Counted from the first letter of the stretch, positions 27,380 through 36,073 are shown. The stretch: DNA of 64,000 nucleotides from Streptomyces beigongshangae (GCF_019710745.1 NZ_JAHKJW010000030.1:1-64000); one strand, 5' to 3'. Numbers and translations are program-made. The notes: generated by a model not told the origin, from the sequence alone.

Positions 27380-28876
27380 ATGGCGTCCAGCCTGACGAAG
27401 GACTCGGTCCCACCGGGCACCCCCGGTTCCGGGAAGACCTTCTTCGGCCACCCCCGCGGACTGGCCACACTCTTCATGACCGAGATGTGGGAGCGGTTCT
27501 CCTACTACGGCATGAGGGCACTGCTCCCGCTCTACCTGGTCGCACCCGGCGGCCTGAACCTGAGCGCCACCACCGCGACCGCGATCTACTCGGTGTACCT
27601 GTCGCTCGTGTACCTGCTGACCCTGCCCGGCGGCTGGTTCGCGGACCGTGTGCTCGGCCCCCGCAGGACCGTCGCCGTCGCGGGACTGGTCATCATGCTC
27701 GGCCACCTGACGCTGGCCCTGCCCTCGTCCGGCACCTTCTACGCGGGCCTCGGCCTCGTGGCGATCGGCTCGGGCCTGCTGAAGGCCAACATCTCGACGA
27801 TGGTCGGCCACCTGTACCAGGGTCCGGACGACCCGCGCCGCGACGGCGGTTTCACCGTCTTCTACATCGGCATCAACCTGGGCGCGTTCGCCGCCCCGCT
27901 GGTGATCGGCACCATCGGCGAGAACGTGAACTGGCACCTGGGCTTCGCGCTCGCCGCGCTCGGCATGGCGCTGGGCCTGATCCAGTTCCTGCTGGGCCGC
28001 CGCCACCTCGACGCGCGCTCCGAGGTCGTCCCGACGCCGCTGTCCGCCGGGGAGAGGGCCTCGACCCTGCGCAAGGGCCTGCTGTGGCTGGCCGTCGCCG
28101 CGGTCTTCTACGGCGTCGTCGGCCTCTCCGGCCACTACACGCTGAACTGGATCCTGGTCCCGCTCACGCTCATCGGCCTGATCGTCCCGATCTGGGTCAT
28201 CGCCCGGATCAAGCGCGACAAGTCCCTCGACCGCGTCGAGCAGTCGAGGATGTCCGCGTACATCTGGTTCTTCGTGGCCGCGGCCGTCTTCTGGATGATC
28301 TACGACCAGGGCGGCTCCACGCTGTCGATCTTCGCCGGGTCGTCGGCCGAGAACAGCGTCTTCGGCTGGGAGTTCCCGGTCTCCTGGTACCAGTCGGTCA
28401 ACCCGGTCATGATCATGGCGCTCGCCCCGGTCTTCGCCTGGGCGTGGCTGGCGCTGAACCGGGCCGGCCGGGAGCCGAGCACGATCGTGAAGTTCGCGTC
28501 GGGCCTGGTCCTGGTCGGCGCCTCGTTCTTCCTCTTCCTGGCTCCGCTGTCGATCGCCGACGGCGGTCACAAGGCCGCCGCGATGTGGCTGGTCGCCATC
28601 TACTTCGTCCAGACCGTCGGCGAGCTGACCATCTCACCGGTCGGCCTCTCCGTCACGACGAAGATGGCTCCCGCGAAGTACGCCTCCCAGATGATGGGCG
28701 TCTGGTTCCTCGCCGTGACCGCGGGCGACGCCACGACCGGCCTGCTCTCCATCGCGGGCGTCGACCTGAACGGCAGGGGCGTCGTGGCCCTGGAGGCCAC
28801 CCTCGCGGTGGTCGCCGGCATCGCGGTCCACATGTACCGGAACAAGGTCAAGTCCCTGATGGGCGACGTCAACTAG
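27380..28876 (+). CDS. Proton-dependent oligopeptide transporter (POT/PTR family)
   Basis: 498 residues with about 14 membrane helices. POT signatures: MWERFSYYGMRALLPLYL near 35-52 (the ExxER(F/Y) proton-coupling motif region), GGWFADRVLGPRRT near 88, and GGFTVFYIGINLGAF near 154-168. It imports di- and tripeptides with protons. Start ATG 27380 has AAGGA 5 bases upstream. Alone in its unit, with a long leader. Confidence 0.94.
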   Translation: MASSLTKDSVPPGTPGSGKTFFGHPRGLATLFMTEMWERFSYYGMRALLPLYLVAPGGLNLSATTATAIYSVYLSLVYLLTLPGGWFADRVLGPRRTVAVAGLVIMLGHLTLALPSSGTFYAGLGLVAIGSGLLKANISTMVGHLYQGPDDPRRDGGFTVFYIGINLGAFAAPLVIGTIGENVNWHLGFALAALGMALGLIQFLLGRRHLDARSEVVPTPLSAGERASTLRKGLLWLAVAAVFYGVVGLSGHYTLNWILVPLTLIGLIVPIWVIARIKRDKSLDRVEQSRMSAYIWFFVAAAVFWMIYDQGGSTLSIFAGSSAENSVFGWEFPVSWYQSVNPVMIMALAPVFAWAWLALNRAGREPSTIVKFASGLVLVGASFFLFLAPLSIADGGHKAAAMWLVAIYFVQTVGELTISPVGLSVTTKMAPAKYASQMMGVWFLAVTAGDATTGLLSIAGVDLNGRGVVALEATLAVVAGIAVHMYRNKVKSLMGDVN

Positions 28877-29070
28877 AGCCCGTTGCGACCGTGCCGGCCA
28901 CAGCCACTCGTTGGTGGCTGCGACCAGCCGGAACCGTGATCCCTCCGTGCCCCCTCCCCGGGGAGCACCGACCTGCGGCCCATCGGTCCGGCGGCGGAGC
29001 GCAGCCGCCCGTGTCTGCTCGAAGGGGATTACCCCATCGCCGGCCACACGAAAATCTATGCTCGCCAGAG

Positions 29071-29099
29071 TAGACATTGGGGCGCGAAGTGTTTATGGT
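29071..29099 (+). promoter_or_regulatory. Near-consensus housekeeping promoter
   Basis: TAGACA (29071-29076), a 17-base spacer, then TATGGT (29094-29099): a good HrdB-type promoter by eye. Transcription would start near 29106 and run into the hairpin-rich region. Confidence 0.6.
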
Positions 29100-29105
29100 T
29101 TCTCT

Positions 29106-29760
29106 TGTAGCCGAGATCGACCAGGCCCGGCAGAGATGAACTGCCGGGAAGCAGTACGCAGGACGCAGGACGATGCGGTGGTGGAGTTTCGAAGCCAGAG
29201 CGGTTGCAGGACGGTGACGGGACTGACGACCGCATCGGGTGGCCCGCAGTGATCAGGGGCCGCCACGAGCGGGACCGCACTTGATGCGGTGGCATTCCCG
29301 CAAGTGCAGTTCGCAGGATCCAGCAGCGCGGCAAGAGAGCGGTACCTCGGTAAAGGCGTCGGCTGCGGGCGCGCGTGCCGGGAGGTTCGGCAGTGGGGTT
29401 CCAAGCCAGAGCAGGTGCAGGACGGGCGACGGGGCTGGCTGCCGAAAGGGCGGTGCTCGTACAGGCCGCCGAGCAGTACGCACCACCAGCAGGACGCGGT
29501 GTCGCGTTCGGCAAGCAGTTGATCATCGAGGGAAGAACGGAGGAGTTGAGGCGCCATCAGGATCGCCCGGACGGAACTTTTGAGTCCGGGTACCGCAGGA
29601 CATCGATAGTGAGGTGGTCTCCGGTCAAGCAACCGCGATCCCCGCATCCCCGACAGCGACTGGGTCGGACGGGCGGAAACAGAAGGCCGGCGCATTACCA
29701 GGGCCGGCAGATGGTGTAGCAGTTCCTTCGGGGCCCTGGTGCCATGAGCACCAGGGCCCC
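29106..29760 (+). ncRNA. Candidate structured leader or small RNA
   Basis: Predicted transcript from the promoter at 29071 to the hairpin at 29730-29760. Local stems: CCCGGCAG/CTGCCGGG at 29126-29148, GATGCGGT/ACCGCATC joining 29172-29179 with 29229-29236, CCCGGAC/GTCCGGG at 29566-29590, and GCCGGC/GCCGGC near 29687-29708. The final hairpin is followed by only 38 bases before the MerR-like gene. This may be a regulatory leader with attenuation or a stand-alone RNA. I do not recognise a known RNA family; it lacks RNase P, tmRNA or SRP landmarks. Confidence 0.4.
29730..29760 (+). terminator. Strong hairpin just upstream of the MerR-like gene
   Basis: A perfect 13-bp stem GGGGCCCTGGTGC / GCACCAGGGCCCC with loop CATGA. 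It ends the hairpin-rich region and precedes the next start by 38 bases. Confidence 0.85.
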
Positions 29761-29798
29761 TCCATGCGTGCCCGCACACGCTCCACGGAGAGGTGCAA

Positions 29799-30134
29799 GT
29801 GACAGCAGACGACGCATACGGCCGTCTCGACGACGACGATTACCCCGCCTACACGATGGGCCGGGCCGCAGACATGCTCGGCACCACCCCCGGCTTCCTG
29901 CGCGCCATCGGAGAAGCCCGCCTCATCACCCCGCTGCGCTCCCCGGGCGGCCACCGCCGCTACTCCCGCTACCAGCTGCGCATCGCCGCCCGCGCCCGTG
30001 AACTCGTCGACCAGGGCATCCCCGTCGAGGCGGCCTGCCGCATCGTCATCCTTGAGGACCAGCTCGAAGAAGCCCAGCGCATCAACGCCGAACACCGTCG
30101 CACGGCACGGGAACCGCGTCCGACGGCGGCCTGA
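29799..30134 (+). CDS. MerR-like helix-turn-helix regulator
   Basis: 111 residues. MerR N-terminal HTH: YTMGRAADMLGTTPGFLRAIGEARLI, then the wing RSPGGHRRYSRYQL, and a helical ARELVDQGIPVEAACRIVILEDQLEEA dimerisation part. No effector domain, as in HspR-sized regulators. GTG start 29799 has GGAGAGG 6 bases upstream. It sits at the end of the long non-coding region and may be controlled by it. Confidence 0.9.
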   Translation: MTADDAYGRLDDDDYPAYTMGRAADMLGTTPGFLRAIGEARLITPLRSPGGHRRYSRYQLRIAARARELVDQGIPVEAACRIVILEDQLEEAQRINAEHRRTAREPRPTAA

Positions 30135-30433
30135 GGCGTGATGGTGGAACCGTCCGCCCTGCACTCGGCCTTCCTCCCCGTCTCCTCCGGCTCCCTCCGC
30201 CCCGCAGGAACTCGTGGTCCATGAGGAGGACGGCGCCGCCTTCGTCGTCAGTGGCCTGGCGGTGGGTGTGCAGGACCTGCGGGCTCGCGACCTGGTGCCC
30301 GCCGGGCCGGGGGCGTCCGCCCTGGCGCGGATCCCCCGGCCTGCCAACTCCTTCCATTCGCGGGAGAGTTGTCAGCATGATTGTTTTCTCCGGGGGCAGC
30401 GGGGGACCACAGCCCCCGGACAAGGAGACCGTC
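30135..30433. other. Intergenic region with a possible decayed minus-strand gene
   Basis: On the minus strand, 30335-30208 has high GC3 in one frame (HTHRQATDDEGGAVLLM), but no start, family or full gene can be assigned. A second coding-like minus-strand piece lies at 30840-30650. They may be remnants of one gene. Confidence 0.3.
30390..30419 (+). promoter_or_regulatory. Hairpin abutting the ribosome-binding site
   Basis: CCGGGGGC (30390-30397) pairs with GCCCCCGG (30412-30419), ending two bases before the AAGGAG of the next gene. It could modulate ribosome access. Confidence 0.5.
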
Positions 30434-30640
30434 ATGACCGGCCAGACCCACTCGAAGCTGATCCCGGCCACCCGCGTGCAGGCCGTGCTCGTCCTGTGCC
30501 TCGGAGTCATCGGCCTGACCGGCTCGGCGACATCGCTGCGCGACGGCACGGCCATCCTTCCCGTCCTGGCGCTGGTGCTGTCCGTCTTCGTGATCGCCCT
30601 GGGCCTGTGGGGCCTGACGTCGGCACGGCGCACCCGGTGA
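30434..30640 (+). CDS. Small two-helix membrane protein
   Basis: 68 residues with two hydrophobic segments (about 15-32 and 41-60) separated by a short SLRDG loop, and a basic end ARRTR. No recognised family. AAGGAG lies 7 bases before the ATG. An in-frame ATG at 30377 with GGGAG upstream would add 19 residues (MIVFSGGS...) and span the hairpin at 30390, so two translation starts are possible. Confidence 0.65.
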   Translation: MTGQTHSKLIPATRVQAVLVLCLGVIGLTGSATSLRDGTAILPVLALVLSVFVIALGLWGLTSARRTR

Positions 30641-30649
30641 GTGCGGGCA

Positions 30650-30840
30650 GGCACGACCCGTAGCGGGGAACGGGCGACCGCGCGGGCCCGTACGGCCCTG
30701 ACCGCTCGCGGGACCGGGTCCTGCGGCGCGGGGCCGAGGAGCTGGACGGACACGTCGACCACCGAGTACTCGCCCAGGTCGATCGTGTCCGGCACGGGCA
30801 GGTCGGCATGGCCGTCGGCCCGAGGACCCCGGTTCCCCAC
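30650..30840 (-). pseudogene. Possible gene remnant
   Basis: From GTG 30840 on the minus strand a frame with about 90% GC3 encodes a non-repetitive sequence including VPDTIDLGEYSVVDVSVQL. It then runs without a stop into the antisense of the small membrane gene, where coding character is lost. No family recognised. Two 16-bp direct repeats (30841-30856, 30857-30872) lie directly upstream. Confidence 0.3.
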
Positions 30841-30883
30841 AGCACTCAGCCCCTACAGCACTCAGCCCTTACAGCGCCCGGTC

Positions 30884-32263
30884 CTACGAGATCCGCCGTG
30901 CGGCCCGCCGCGAGGCCCCCGGCATGAACGTGAACACGGCCCCGCCCAGCAGGACCGCGGTCCCGGCGACGAACCCGAGCGCCCTCAGCACACCGTCGTC
31001 ACCGGCTCCGGTGTCCGCCAGCTCTCCCCCGGAGCCACTGGATCCGCCAGTACCACCGGCGCCACCGGAGCCGCTGGAGCCGGTGGAGCCACCTGAACCG
31101 GTCCCACCCGCGGCGCCTCCCGGCTGCGCCGACGTGTCCAGCGTCAACGAGACCGATGACTTCGTGGGCGTACACGTGGTCGTCGTCCCGAGCGCCTCGA
31201 CCGTCAGCACGCCCGGCGACAGCGTCGACCTCCCGTCCGCCCCCGGCTTGTACGTACCGGTCAGGTCGGGGATCACCATCGGGTCCCCCGCCTTGATCGG
31301 CTCGGCGTTGGTAGGCCCCTCCACGGCGACCGAGCCCTCGTCGGCCCCGCCCAGCACGACCTCCATGGACGGCTTGACCGAGTCGGCGGGGATGTCGGCG
31401 GGACTGTCCATCACGGACCCCCCGAACCGGACGGTGAGGTCGTAGTTCCCACCGCTCTTCCTGGCGTCGATCCGCACAGGAGAGGTCGCGTTCTTGTCCC
31501 CGATCGGCGTCTTGCACGCGTAGGGGACCTCCACCTCCTTGCCGGTGAAGTCGGTCCGCCCGTCACCACCGGTGGGTGGGGGGCTCGGGGGTGGCGGGCT
31601 CGTGGACGGCGGTCCGGTGGGATCCGGCGGACCAGTGGGATCCGGCGGATCGGTGGGATCGGTGGGATCGGGCGATCCGGGCGGCGGATCCCCCTCCCCC
31701 GCCGCGACCTCGATGGTCGCCGCGGGCATCACCGTCTCCGTGGGCGCGCACTTCGTGTCGGTCGACATGACGTTGACGGCGTACGCGTCCGGCGTCAGCG
31801 TCACCCTGCCCGCCGCCGTCAGTCTCAGCGTGCCCTTCATGTCGGACAGGACCATCGCCCCGCCCTTGGGAATGGGCGGGTTCTCGCGCGGCCCCAGCAT
31901 CGCCACGGACGCGGTCTGCGCACCGGCGGCCCTGAGCGTGCCGGAGGGCTGGACGGAGTTCGCGGGCAGGTCGACGAGGTCGGGATTCCGCGACGCGGCC
32001 TGCGTGAAGTTCCAGACGACCTCGACCTCGTCACCGACCTTCGCCGTGGCCGGCGCGGTGATCTCCGCCTTCGTCGTCCCCTTGACCGTCGGCAGCCCGG
32101 AGACCGGAGGCGGTGCGCAGTCGGTCGCGTAGGACACCTCGGCGGCCTGCGCGGGCGTGGCCGCCGCACCCAGCAGGATCCCCGCACCGCCGAGCATCAT
32201 CGCGACTCCGGCCGCCCTCGCTCTCCGGCCGCCTCTCGGCCGGGCTCTCCGTTGCGTGCTCAC
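30884..32263 (-). CDS. Secreted two-domain protein with LAxTG sortase signal
   Basis: 459 residues. A signal peptide ends near AATPAQA (about 40). Domain 1 (to about 165) and domain 2 (about 225-350) are related Ig-like modules, each opening with VxY.xC and closing with CTPT/CAPT cysteines; they are joined by a Pro-rich linker with DPTDP/GPPDPT repeats. After a Gly/Ser-rich stalk comes LADTG, a hydrophobic helix and RRAARR, the layout of a class E sortase substrate. GTG start overlaps the upstream stop (GTGA). Domain 2 is a close relative of the single domain in the protein at 33812. Function unknown; probably surface-exposed. Confidence 0.85.
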   Translation of the reverse strand: MSTQRRARPRGGRRARAAGVAMMLGGAGILLGAAATPAQAAEVSYATDCAPPPVSGLPTVKGTTKAEITAPATAKVGDEVEVVWNFTQAASRNPDLVDLPANSVQPSGTLRAAGAQTASVAMLGPRENPPIPKGGAMVLSDMKGTLRLTAAGRVTLTPDAYAVNVMSTDTKCAPTETVMPAATIEVAAGEGDPPPGSPDPTDPTDPPDPTGPPDPTGPPSTSPPPPSPPPTGGDGRTDFTGKEVEVPYACKTPIGDKNATSPVRIDARKSGGNYDLTVRFGGSVMDSPADIPADSVKPSMEVVLGGADEGSVAVEGPTNAEPIKAGDPMVIPDLTGTYKPGADGRSTLSPGVLTVEALGTTTTCTPTKSSVSLTLDTSAQPGGAAGGTGSGGSTGSSGSGGAGGTGGSSGSGGELADTGAGDDGVLRALGFVAGTAVLLGGAVFTFMPGASRRAARRIS

Positions 32264-33615
32264 GTGTTTCTCTTTCCTGTGGGGGTCGTCGAGGTGTTCT
32301 CGTGCGGCGCGGAGAGCCGTCGGGCCCCGGTGGCGCCCGGATCGGTGTCGGGGGTGAACCAGGGCAGCGCCGAATCCGTACGGGCCGGTGCACGCGTACC
32401 GGGATCGGCGCCGACGCCGGCGCCGGAGTGGGCGCCGGTGTCGGAGTGGGCGCCGGTGTCGGCGCCGGTGTCGGCGGATCCTGTGGAGTCCGGCGGCAGG
32501 GTCGGGCGCGACTCCCGATTCGGCGCCTTCTTCGGCGCCTGCTTCGACACCCGCAAGGTGCCTTCGGGCAGCCGCAGCCCTCCGCGCCGGACGCCGTGTG
32601 CGCCGCGCCCCGGCCGCCCCGGCCGTTCGGCCCGTTCCGCAAGGCGCCCGGCACGGGTGGCGGGCGCGCGTGGCCTCAACCGGTCCACCACGGCCATCCC
32701 GATCCGGAACAGCGCGGCCGGTACGACGACGCAGACCAGGATCCAGAAGAGGGTCACCCCCCAGGGCCGGCCCACGTCCCACGGCTGCTCGGCGAGCACC
32801 TTGCCGCCGTACTTCAGGGAGACCGTGTAGTCGCCGTGCGCACCGCCCGTCAGCTCCACCGGCAGGGTGATCCGTTCCTTCTCGCCGGGGGCGATGGTGC
32901 CGCGCCACCGCCGTTCCTCCCACTGCGGGGCGAACACGCCGTGCGAGGTGCCGACCTGGAAGACCGGGTCCTTCACGGCCTTGGTGCCGACGTTGCCGAC
33001 GGTGAGGACCAGCTTCCGGGAGGGCGGGGCGCCGAATCGGGTGAGCAGTCCGCTCGACCCGTCGAGCCGGGTGCCGGAGAGCGCCGAGAGCCGTTCGCCG
33101 CTGTCCTCCTTCGGCAGGGGTTCGACGTCGTGGCCCGCGACCAGGAAGGGGGCGTCCGCCGCCGCTTTCGCCCCGGTGACCGTCGCGACGTGCACCACGC
33201 ACGGGCACGGCTGGGGCGGTTCGGCGACCGGCAGTTCCCTCCTGAACCGGCCCTTCGCGTCGGTGGTGACGGCCCGTCCGTCCGCGTTGGCGCAGGAGCC
33301 GGTGCCACCGATCACCCCGCGGTCGGTCGAGGACCGGCCGCAGATGAGCATCATCAGCAGCGCGTCCGCCCGCCATCCGGTACCGCGCACCGTGATCGAG
33401 CCGCCCGTGCCCGCCTGGGACCTGGACAGCTCCACCGTCGGTTTCCCCGCCGCGGAAGCAGCCGTACCGGCCGCCCCCGCAAGGGGGAACAGGACGAGCG
33501 CGAGCAGCGCCGCCACCGCGGGAATCCGCACTCCCGCGCCCGCCCGCCCCCGGCACGCCCCCGCGGGTGTGCCGTCCACGGCACCGCTTCCGTCACCGTT
33601 CACATCGCCGTTCAC
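32260..33615 (-). CDS. Secreted/membrane protein with neocarzinostatin-like domain
   Basis: 451 residues. After a hydrophobic signal (AVAALLALVLFPLAGAAG) the segment PTVELSRSQAGTGGSITVRGTGWRA to CVVHVATVTG resembles the neocarzinostatin/Ig-like fold. A second beta-rich region follows, then a membrane helix (VTLFWILVCVVVPAALF) near 330 and a cytoplasmic Arg/Pro-rich tail with DTGAHS repeats. Start GTG 33615 has GGGAG upstream; other GTGs are possible. Its stop overlaps the start of the LAxTG protein, so the two are likely made together. Confidence 0.8.
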   Translation of the reverse strand: MNGDVNGDGSGAVDGTPAGACRGRAGAGVRIPAVAALLALVLFPLAGAAGTAASAAGKPTVELSRSQAGTGGSITVRGTGWRADALLMMLICGRSSTDRGVIGGTGSCANADGRAVTTDAKGRFRRELPVAEPPQPCPCVVHVATVTGAKAAADAPFLVAGHDVEPLPKEDSGERLSALSGTRLDGSSGLLTRFGAPPSRKLVLTVGNVGTKAVKDPVFQVGTSHGVFAPQWEERRWRGTIAPGEKERITLPVELTGGAHGDYTVSLKYGGKVLAEQPWDVGRPWGVTLFWILVCVVVPAALFRIGMAVVDRLRPRAPATRAGRLAERAERPGRPGRGAHGVRRGGLRLPEGTLRVSKQAPKKAPNRESRPTLPPDSTGSADTGADTGAHSDTGAHSGAGVGADPGTRAPARTDSALPWFTPDTDPGATGARRLSAPHENTSTTPTGKRNT

Positions 33616-33811
33616 GTCCCCGCTCCCGTCGACTCGACTTCCGTACGCGGCAGCCCGGCAGCCCGGCGACCGCGAGGGCCGCGAGGGCCGCGAGGGCCGC
33701 GCCAAGGGCACGGACGACGACGAACGGCATCGACGACTCCGGGCGGCATCGGCAGCTCCGGGCGGCATCAGCGACCCCGGGCGGTAGGGGCGGCCCCGGG
33801 CGACAGGGCGG

Positions 33812-34528
33812 TCAGCCGCGAGCCCGGTTCCTCCGGGTCAGCCACAGCACGCCCACCGCGCCCGCCAGCAGCACGCTGCCACCGAGCGTGCCCAGCGCGA
33901 TCGCCGAGTCCTCGGGACCGGTCCGCGGCAGTTCCTCTCCGCCCGCCGAAGTGTCCTGCGAGGAACCGGTGGTGCTGCCGGTGGTGCCGCCGCCGGTGGT
34001 GCCGCCGCCGGCTGCCGTGACGTCCAGCTCCAGCGAGGGCTTCGGGTTGTTGGAGGGCGTGCACGTGGTCGTCGTACCGAGGGCCTCGATGGTCAGCACA
34101 CCCGCGGTGAAGGTGACCCTGCCGGTCTTCTCCGGGGTGTACGTCCCGCTCAGATCGGTGATCTTGATGGGGGTGTTGGCGGGGACGGCCTCCGGGTTGG
34201 CGGGGCCCTCGACCGCCACGGTGCCGCTGTCGGCGCCGCCGAGCCGGATGACCGCGCTCGGGTTCATCGCGCCCTTGCCCAGTTCGACGGGGCTGGACGA
34301 GACGCCCTTCTCGAAGGTCATCGTGAGCCGGTAGCCGCTGCCGCTCCGCACGCTCTTGATGTCGATGGGCGAGACGGCGGCCTTGTCCCCGATCGGGGTC
34401 TTGCACTGGTAGTTGACGTCCACCACGTCGGCCAGGGCGGCGGGGGCGGCCATCAGCACCGCGGAGCCGGCCAGGGCCGCGGTGGACGCCAGCGCGGCGG
34501 TTCGTTTCCGGTACGTCCGGTATGACAC
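33812..34528 (-). CDS. Secreted single-domain protein with LPxTG sortase signal
   Basis: 238 residues. Signal peptide to about 33 (MAAPAALA), then one Ig-like domain (VNYQCKTPIGDKAAVSP to TTTTCTPSNN), a GGGTTGGGTTGS stalk, and LPRTG followed by a hydrophobic helix and RRNRARG. The domain shares many residues with domain 2 of the 30884 protein (CKTPIGDK, SPVELGKGAMNPS versus SPADIPADSVKPS, TVEALGTTTTCTP). No sortase gene is in the window. Confidence 0.85.
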   Translation of the reverse strand: MSYRTYRKRTAALASTAALAGSAVLMAAPAALADVVDVNYQCKTPIGDKAAVSPIDIKSVRSGSGYRLTMTFEKGVSSSPVELGKGAMNPSAVIRLGGADSGTVAVEGPANPEAVPANTPIKITDLSGTYTPEKTGRVTFTAGVLTIEALGTTTTCTPSNNPKPSLELDVTAAGGGTTGGGTTGSTTGSSQDTSAGGEELPRTGPEDSAIALGTLGGSVLLAGAVGVLWLTRRNRARG

Positions 34529-34710
34529 GGTCCCCTCATTCCCGAAGGCGTTCCTGACGGCACATCAGATCGGCCGTCAAGGTACGCCCGGGGCCTTACC
34601 GAGGGAAGACAAAATGCGCGCCGGATCCACAGGATCCGACGCGCAGAGAGCGAGCGGCAACCGCTCCGAAGGGACGAGGAGCACCCTGAAGGACCACGGA
34701 GCGTCCTGAA

Positions 34711-34757
34711 GGGGCGCGGGGAACCGCACGACCTGCCCCCACCGGCCCCGCGGCCGG
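34711..34757 (+). repeat. Dispersed GC-rich element, copy C
   Basis: GGGGCGCGGGGAACCGCACG then ACCTGCCCCCACCGGCCCCGC. Between the LPxTG gene and the anti-sigma gene. Confidence 0.82.
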
Positions 34758-34808
34758 AATCCCGGCGGACGACACACCGGGCGGGGCGACGCCGAATCCG
34801 GCGGAGCG

Positions 34809-35312
34809 CTACGCGGGCGCTCCGAGCTCCGCCCAGACCGTCTTCCCGGCGACCCCCGCCGTACGGATCACACCCCAGTCCAGGCACAGCCGCTGCACGA
34901 TGAACATGCCGTGGCCGCCGGGGCGCCCGGCTCTGTGCGGGGTCCGCGGAGCCGGCTGGCCCGCGCCCCGGTCGGAGACCTCCACCCGGAACACCTTCTT
35001 GTCGCAGGAGATCCAGAGCTCGTCGGGTCCCTCGGCGTGCAGGCAGGCGTTGGTGACGAGTTCGGAGACGACCAGCAGGACGTCCTCCGCCGCGGCTCTC
35101 TGGTCGGCGGTGTCGGCGGGCAGCCAGCCCCACTCGTACAGCGCCTGCCGGGCGAAGTCGCGAGCGAGGGGCACGACTCCGCTCTCCCCGTCGAAGTTCA
35201 GCCGGCGGGCCCGCCGCCCGGCGGGTGTACCGCCCGGAGAGGCCCCGGAAGCGCCGCCGTCACCCGGTTCCGGGCCGCGGTCGCCCGGCGAGTAAGGCCG
35301 GGTGGTGCTCAT
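34809..35312 (-). CDS. RsbW-like ATP-binding anti-sigma factor/serine kinase
   Basis: 167 residues. GHKL ATPase fold: N-box VVSELVTNACLHA near 82-94, G1 DRGAGQPAP, and G2 GGHGMFIVQRL. Such proteins bind SigB-type sigma factors or phosphorylate STAS partners. The STAS gene and a SigB/F/G-type sigma gene are next, making a partner-switching module. The N-terminal 35 residues are Gly/Pro-rich and likely disordered. Confidence 0.85.
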   Translation of the reverse strand: MSTTRPYSPGDRGPEPGDGGASGASPGGTPAGRRARRLNFDGESGVVPLARDFARQALYEWGWLPADTADQRAAAEDVLLVVSELVTNACLHAEGPDELWISCDKKVFRVEVSDRGAGQPAPRTPHRAGRPGGHGMFIVQRLCLDWGVIRTAGVAGKTVWAELGAPA

Positions 35313-35590
35313 CAGCGCTTCACCTCACCGATTCACCAGTTCACGATTCAAGACACAGTTCCCAGCACACTCAGCACGCCGGGAAAGCTCAGGAGACTCG
35401 GGGTCAGGGAGTCGTCCGGGACTGCCGCGCGCTTGCCGTTCGGTCTGTTGACATATTCAGGATGACTCCTGCCCGACCGAACCGTCAGAACACCCACTTA
35501 TTCGGTACGGATGATGTGACTCTGATAACGCGTTGATCACATAGAGGCAACCTGAGCATAACTCTGCCGCACAACGGCACCCCGGGGCGG

Positions 35591-36073
35591 CTATTCACCC
35601 CGACCGGCCGCGGGCCGGTCGGCACCGGATGCACTGCCCCCGGCCTCCGCGGTACCGGCTCCCGCACCGGCCGCGCCGGAACCGCCCGTCCCGCCGCCTT
35701 CCGCCAGCGCGGCCAATGCCGCTTCGAGCGTGTCGTGCACGGTGAAGACGGCCTCCGCCCCGGTGATCTCGAAGACCCTGGCCACCACCGGCAGCATGCC
35801 CGCCAGATGGACCCCGCCGCCCGCCTCCTCGGCCCGCAGACGGGCACCGAGCAGCACATTCAGCCCCGTGGAGTCACAGAACTCCAGCCGTGAGCAGTCC
35901 ACGACCAGAAGCGCGAACCCGCGGTCGAGGCAGCCCTCGACCGGCTCACGCAGAAGATCCGCCGTGTGGTGATCCAGCTCACCCGCCGGGGTGACGACGG
36001 CACTAGTGCCCTCTTCTCGCACCTCGACCAGAAGCCGGCCCGACTGTGTGTTGCCGACCGTCCCGCGGTCCAT
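35591..36073 (-). CDS. STAS-domain anti-anti-sigma factor
   Basis: 160 residues. STAS domain to about 115 with the phosphorylation site CDSTGLNVLL (Ser68) and GELDHHTADLL near 31-41. The C-terminal 45 residues are a Gly/Ala low-complexity tail. When unphosphorylated it would bind the ATPase anti-sigma factor and free the sigma factor. Divergent from the sigma gene at 36323, 249 bases apart. Confidence 0.9.
   Translation of the reverse strand: MDRGTVGNTQSGRLLVEVREEGTSAVVTPAGELDHHTADLLREPVEGCLDRGFALLVVDCSRLEFCDSTGLNVLLGARLRAEEAGGGVHLAGMLPVVARVFEITGAEAVFTVHDTLEAALAALAEGGGTGGSGAAGAGAGTAEAGGSASGADRPAAGRGE

Larger units (their letters stand above)
28877..29798. other. 0.92-kb non-coding region ahead of the MerR-like gene
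   Basis: No frame has Streptomyces codon bias. From about 29100 onward the sequence is lower in GC and full of short inverted repeats (see the separate ncRNA entry). It also has degenerate direct repeats, for example AAGCCAGAGC..TGCAGGACGG at about 29192-29214 and 29402-29425, and GATGCGGTGG twice (29172, 29283). Short start-stop-linked frames (a 14-codon ORF at 29094, then 38 codons overlapping ATGA at 29138) are present but look unconvincing. Confidence 0.55.

Noticed and set aside
29138..29254. Short plus-strand frames in the non-coding region as leader peptides
   Set aside because: They lack clear ribosome-binding sites and codon bias; the start-stop overlap at 29138 may be chance. Kept only as a comment on the ncRNA region.
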